Below are positions 61,701-64,000 of a stretch of 64,000 nucleotides of DNA, in pieces. This stretch comes from Lithobates sylvaticus. Its lineage: Eukaryota > Chordata > Amphibia > Anura > Ranidae. Made by a program: the position numbers and the translations under genes. Below the pieces are notes generated by a model. It did not search any database and was not told the origin of the DNA. It worked only from the letters and a program-made list of their open reading frames with translations. Where the stretch lies: the NCBI GenBank assembly GCA_028564925.1, contig CM053028.1, forward strand, positions 440,157,522 through 440,221,521, read 5' to 3'. Position 1 is the stretch's first letter; every line of letters begins with the position of its first letter.

Positions 61701-63640
61701 GCCTCCATACATCTGTGAAAGCATAACTCTAGCCAAGAGGACAGATTATGACATCCGTGCCTGTCAAGAGCCACATCTGAAACTGCATTAAAATCACCCA
61801 GCAGCAGCAGCAGCAGCAGCAGCAGCAATGGGCCCTGAGCAATCAGCACAGCATCTTTTAGTATAGTCTCTAAAACCTGAGATGAAAATGGAGGTGGGAT
61901 ATATACACACACACACTAGCGTTAAGGAGACATTAAACATCTTACAGAATAATATAGCATATCTACCATTGGGGTCTAACTTGACCTGTAATATATACAG
62001 CTGCTTTTTTGGTGACCAGAATAGCCACCCCTCTTGTGTAAGATAGCAAACGCTGCATATTAACAAGCAGTGTGTCCTAAAGGAGACAGATAGCGTCCAA
62101 AACAATAGGGGCTCCTGTTCTTGTCATTAAAGGAGAAAAAAAAAAAAACTTTTTTGTCTCTCATCTCCCCCCTTACCCACCCCTATTGTCCAGATAGACA
62201 AATTATCTGCCAGTCAAACTGAGCGTTGGCAGTATACCAAAAAAAAAGGGATCTCCAACAAACAGCACAGCAAAGAAAAAGGAATAAACAGGAAAAAAAG
62301 GAGATCCAGCTATTATATTTGTATGGATTTTGTTCAGATATGCAGAACTGCACAGGGCAGGGCGCATGGTAATAGTGTCAGAGCAGAAAAAAAACGTTTT
62401 CAAAAACACCTCAGAACAGCCTTATCCATGGTAATGTGTCTCACAGGAGCATGTGTGGCTTGTTTGAAATAGCCAGAGAGGGTGTATCAGTCAGTCAGCT
62501 TGCACACCCCCTAGCATCCAGCCAGCGTGATGTTTCAGTAGGCAAATTAAAGAATAAAACTTTGCCCTTACCCACCACTCTGTTTCGCCAGGTATAACAT
62601 GCTGTATGGCATCTGTAAGTCTCGAAGTCTTTTTGACATGAACAAAGCTGACTCTGTTTCTGCGTGGCAGCAGAGAAATCCAGATAAATAGAGATACGGT
62701 TGCCATTGTAATGTATGTCTCCCATAGTGCGAGCTGCACGAAGGATGCTTTCTCGGTCTGTAAAATGCAGGATACGGGCTATCATCGGGCGTGGGTGTGA
62801 GCCAGGAGGGGGAGGCTTAGATGGCATCCTATGCGCCCTTTCTATGGCGAATAAGCGGGAAAACGTGGTATCAGCCATGTTGTCCTTAAGCCATAGTTCT
62901 AGGAAGTCTTCAGGCTATCTACCTTCAGATTTTTCAGGGAAACCTACAAAGTGAACATTGTTCCTTCTTTGTCTGTCTTCCATGTCTCCCAGCTTATCGG
63001 TATGAGCATTCACCTCCCTGTGGATATCCTGCACCTCTTTTCTAAAGGGCGAACTACATCCTCCAGGTCACTTATTCGTCGTTCAGCTTCTGTGGCTCTT
63101 TTTCTTATGGTCTGCACATCTTGTTTTAAGAAAGACATTTTAGCCCTCAAACCGTCAATGTGTTTAGTTAGTGTGGTCTGGCATGCGTGTATGGCCTCCA
63201 TGATTTTCTTTAGTGAGGGTTCCCCTGTCCCATCTGCTGAATCCACATCTCCCATGTCTTTGTAAGATAGTCTGTCCAGGAAATGGCCTCGCCTCAGCCC
63301 TTTTGTTTCTGGGTGGTAGCGGGCTTACCTTGCCAGAATGTGTGGGCGAGCAGTCCTCTCCACCCTGTGAGGCATTACCAGGGCTCTGCTCCGCTGCCTC
63401 ACAGTCGGCGCCATCTTGGGATTCCCATGCATAGCGGGATAAGCTGTCTGCGTCAGAATCCATGGGAGCCAGCTTATATTTCACCATATCTTTCGGCTCC
63501 ACTAGGTCCAGTGAATATGTGGGTTATCGGTGCCACTCAAAATCCGTGTCTCTGACACTCAGGATGAGGTAAGGATAGTTTGTCCTGCCCGGAGCTCCAT
63601 CTCAGCGCTGCTTACATGTCGGCCACTGGCTCTGCCCACC
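58716..63640 (-). mobile_element. L1-type LINE, nearly full length, decayed
   Basis: On the - strand, ORF1 (about 63500-62495) has a coiled coil (LKQDVQTIRKRATEAERRIS) and an RRM-type stretch (RPMIARILHFTDRESILRAA). ORF2 (about 62120-58716) has endonuclease words (LLGDFNAVSD, LSDHTPMEVLLD), the reverse transcriptase block GTRQGCPLSPLLFALAIEPL with ADDMLLYL, and a C-terminal region (MPSSRGLFPSYSLYCNRVRP...KVWRIW). The catalytic YADD-type motif reads HADD. The reading frames are interrupted many times. The 3' UTR is missing or displaced by the MITE. Confidence 0.9.
61799..61827. repeat. (CAG)n within L1 ORF2
   Basis: About nine CAG triplets. On the L1 coding strand they make a leucine run just before the endonuclease motif GDFN. 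Confidence 0.9.
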
Positions 63641-64000
63641 ATGGACATTTCTACAAATGAGGACAACATGTAACAATACAAAACAAGAACACTAAACACT
63701 GTCTGGACACATTGTATTAGAATTTATGACAGACATATGGCTAACTAATATGAACCCCAAAATGAAACTAATTATTGATGACAGACATCTGGCTAATCAA
63801 TTGGAGGGTGCAGGATAGAATGAAAAATAGTAGGCCTGTAAAGGTAGTAGCTTAACATAATACCCTGGCTAGGCAGAATAATGAACCAATGGATTGAGGC
63901 GCTATGATCCCTATATCTACAAGTAAAAACTGATATACCAGTACTGGGTAATATTTTGAAAGTGATGAATTGTCCCTCTGGAAATTAATTAAAGAAACTT

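Overview
The window is a piece of a vertebrate chromosome, most likely from a ranid-type frog. It carries one host gene on the + strand, wdr33 (a subunit of the CPSF pre-mRNA 3'-end processing complex), spread over the whole window. Everything else is intron, heavily filled with transposons typical of large amphibian genomes. The species call is an inference from the repeat families (short TIR elements beginning GGCCTCATGCACAC, AAAGTGGATGTAAACCC or AGCCGCGTACACACGATC, Tc1-like elements, DIRS-like fossils), not from a marker gene.

Gene layout: twelve consecutive coding exons can be placed with GT/AG borders and matching reading phases, at 2086-2183, 6880-7006, 11383-11537, 11731-11809, 11893-12003, 12085-12179, 13339-13425, 13501-13640, 14820-14972, 20041-21870, 54514-54607 and 54780-55167. 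Together they give 3357 coding bases. They cover the WD40 propeller from about the third blade, the conserved linker after it, a very large collagen-like/low-complexity exon, and the start of the RG-rich C-terminal tail. The first coding exons, the promoter, the last exons and the poly(A) site lie outside the window. The 1830-base exon 20041-21870 is unusual: about 61 units of a hexapeptide of the form [D/E]-M-R-G-P-[P/Q] replace much of the collagen-like region of mammalian WDR33.

Intron layout: 2184-6879 holds a TA-flanked mariner-like element with tandem palindromic units and a foldback element. 7007-11382 holds PIF/Harbinger-like MITEs, a minisatellite and a Tc1 remnant. 14973-20040 holds a 1.2-kb palindrome and a DIRS-type fossil. 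The 32.6-kb intron 21871-54513 is a stack of nested elements: two interrupted DIRS-like fossils, an hAT element with an 8-bp target duplication, three large palindromes or foldbacks, a 1.8-kb G-rich minisatellite, a foldback Tc1 element and another DIRS-like fossil. The last intron (from 55168) holds a Tc1 element with clean TA duplications and a nearly full-length but decayed L1 on the - strand.

The most interesting non-genic signal is a series of hammerhead-ribozyme-like modules, five of them in the wdr33 sense orientation (near 603, 25903, 33354, 41731 and 47103). Three sit at or near the centre of large inverted repeats. Small hammerheads of this kind are known from Penelope-like retroelements. 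Their placement at the turn of long near-perfect palindromes inside introns of an active gene deserves a second look.
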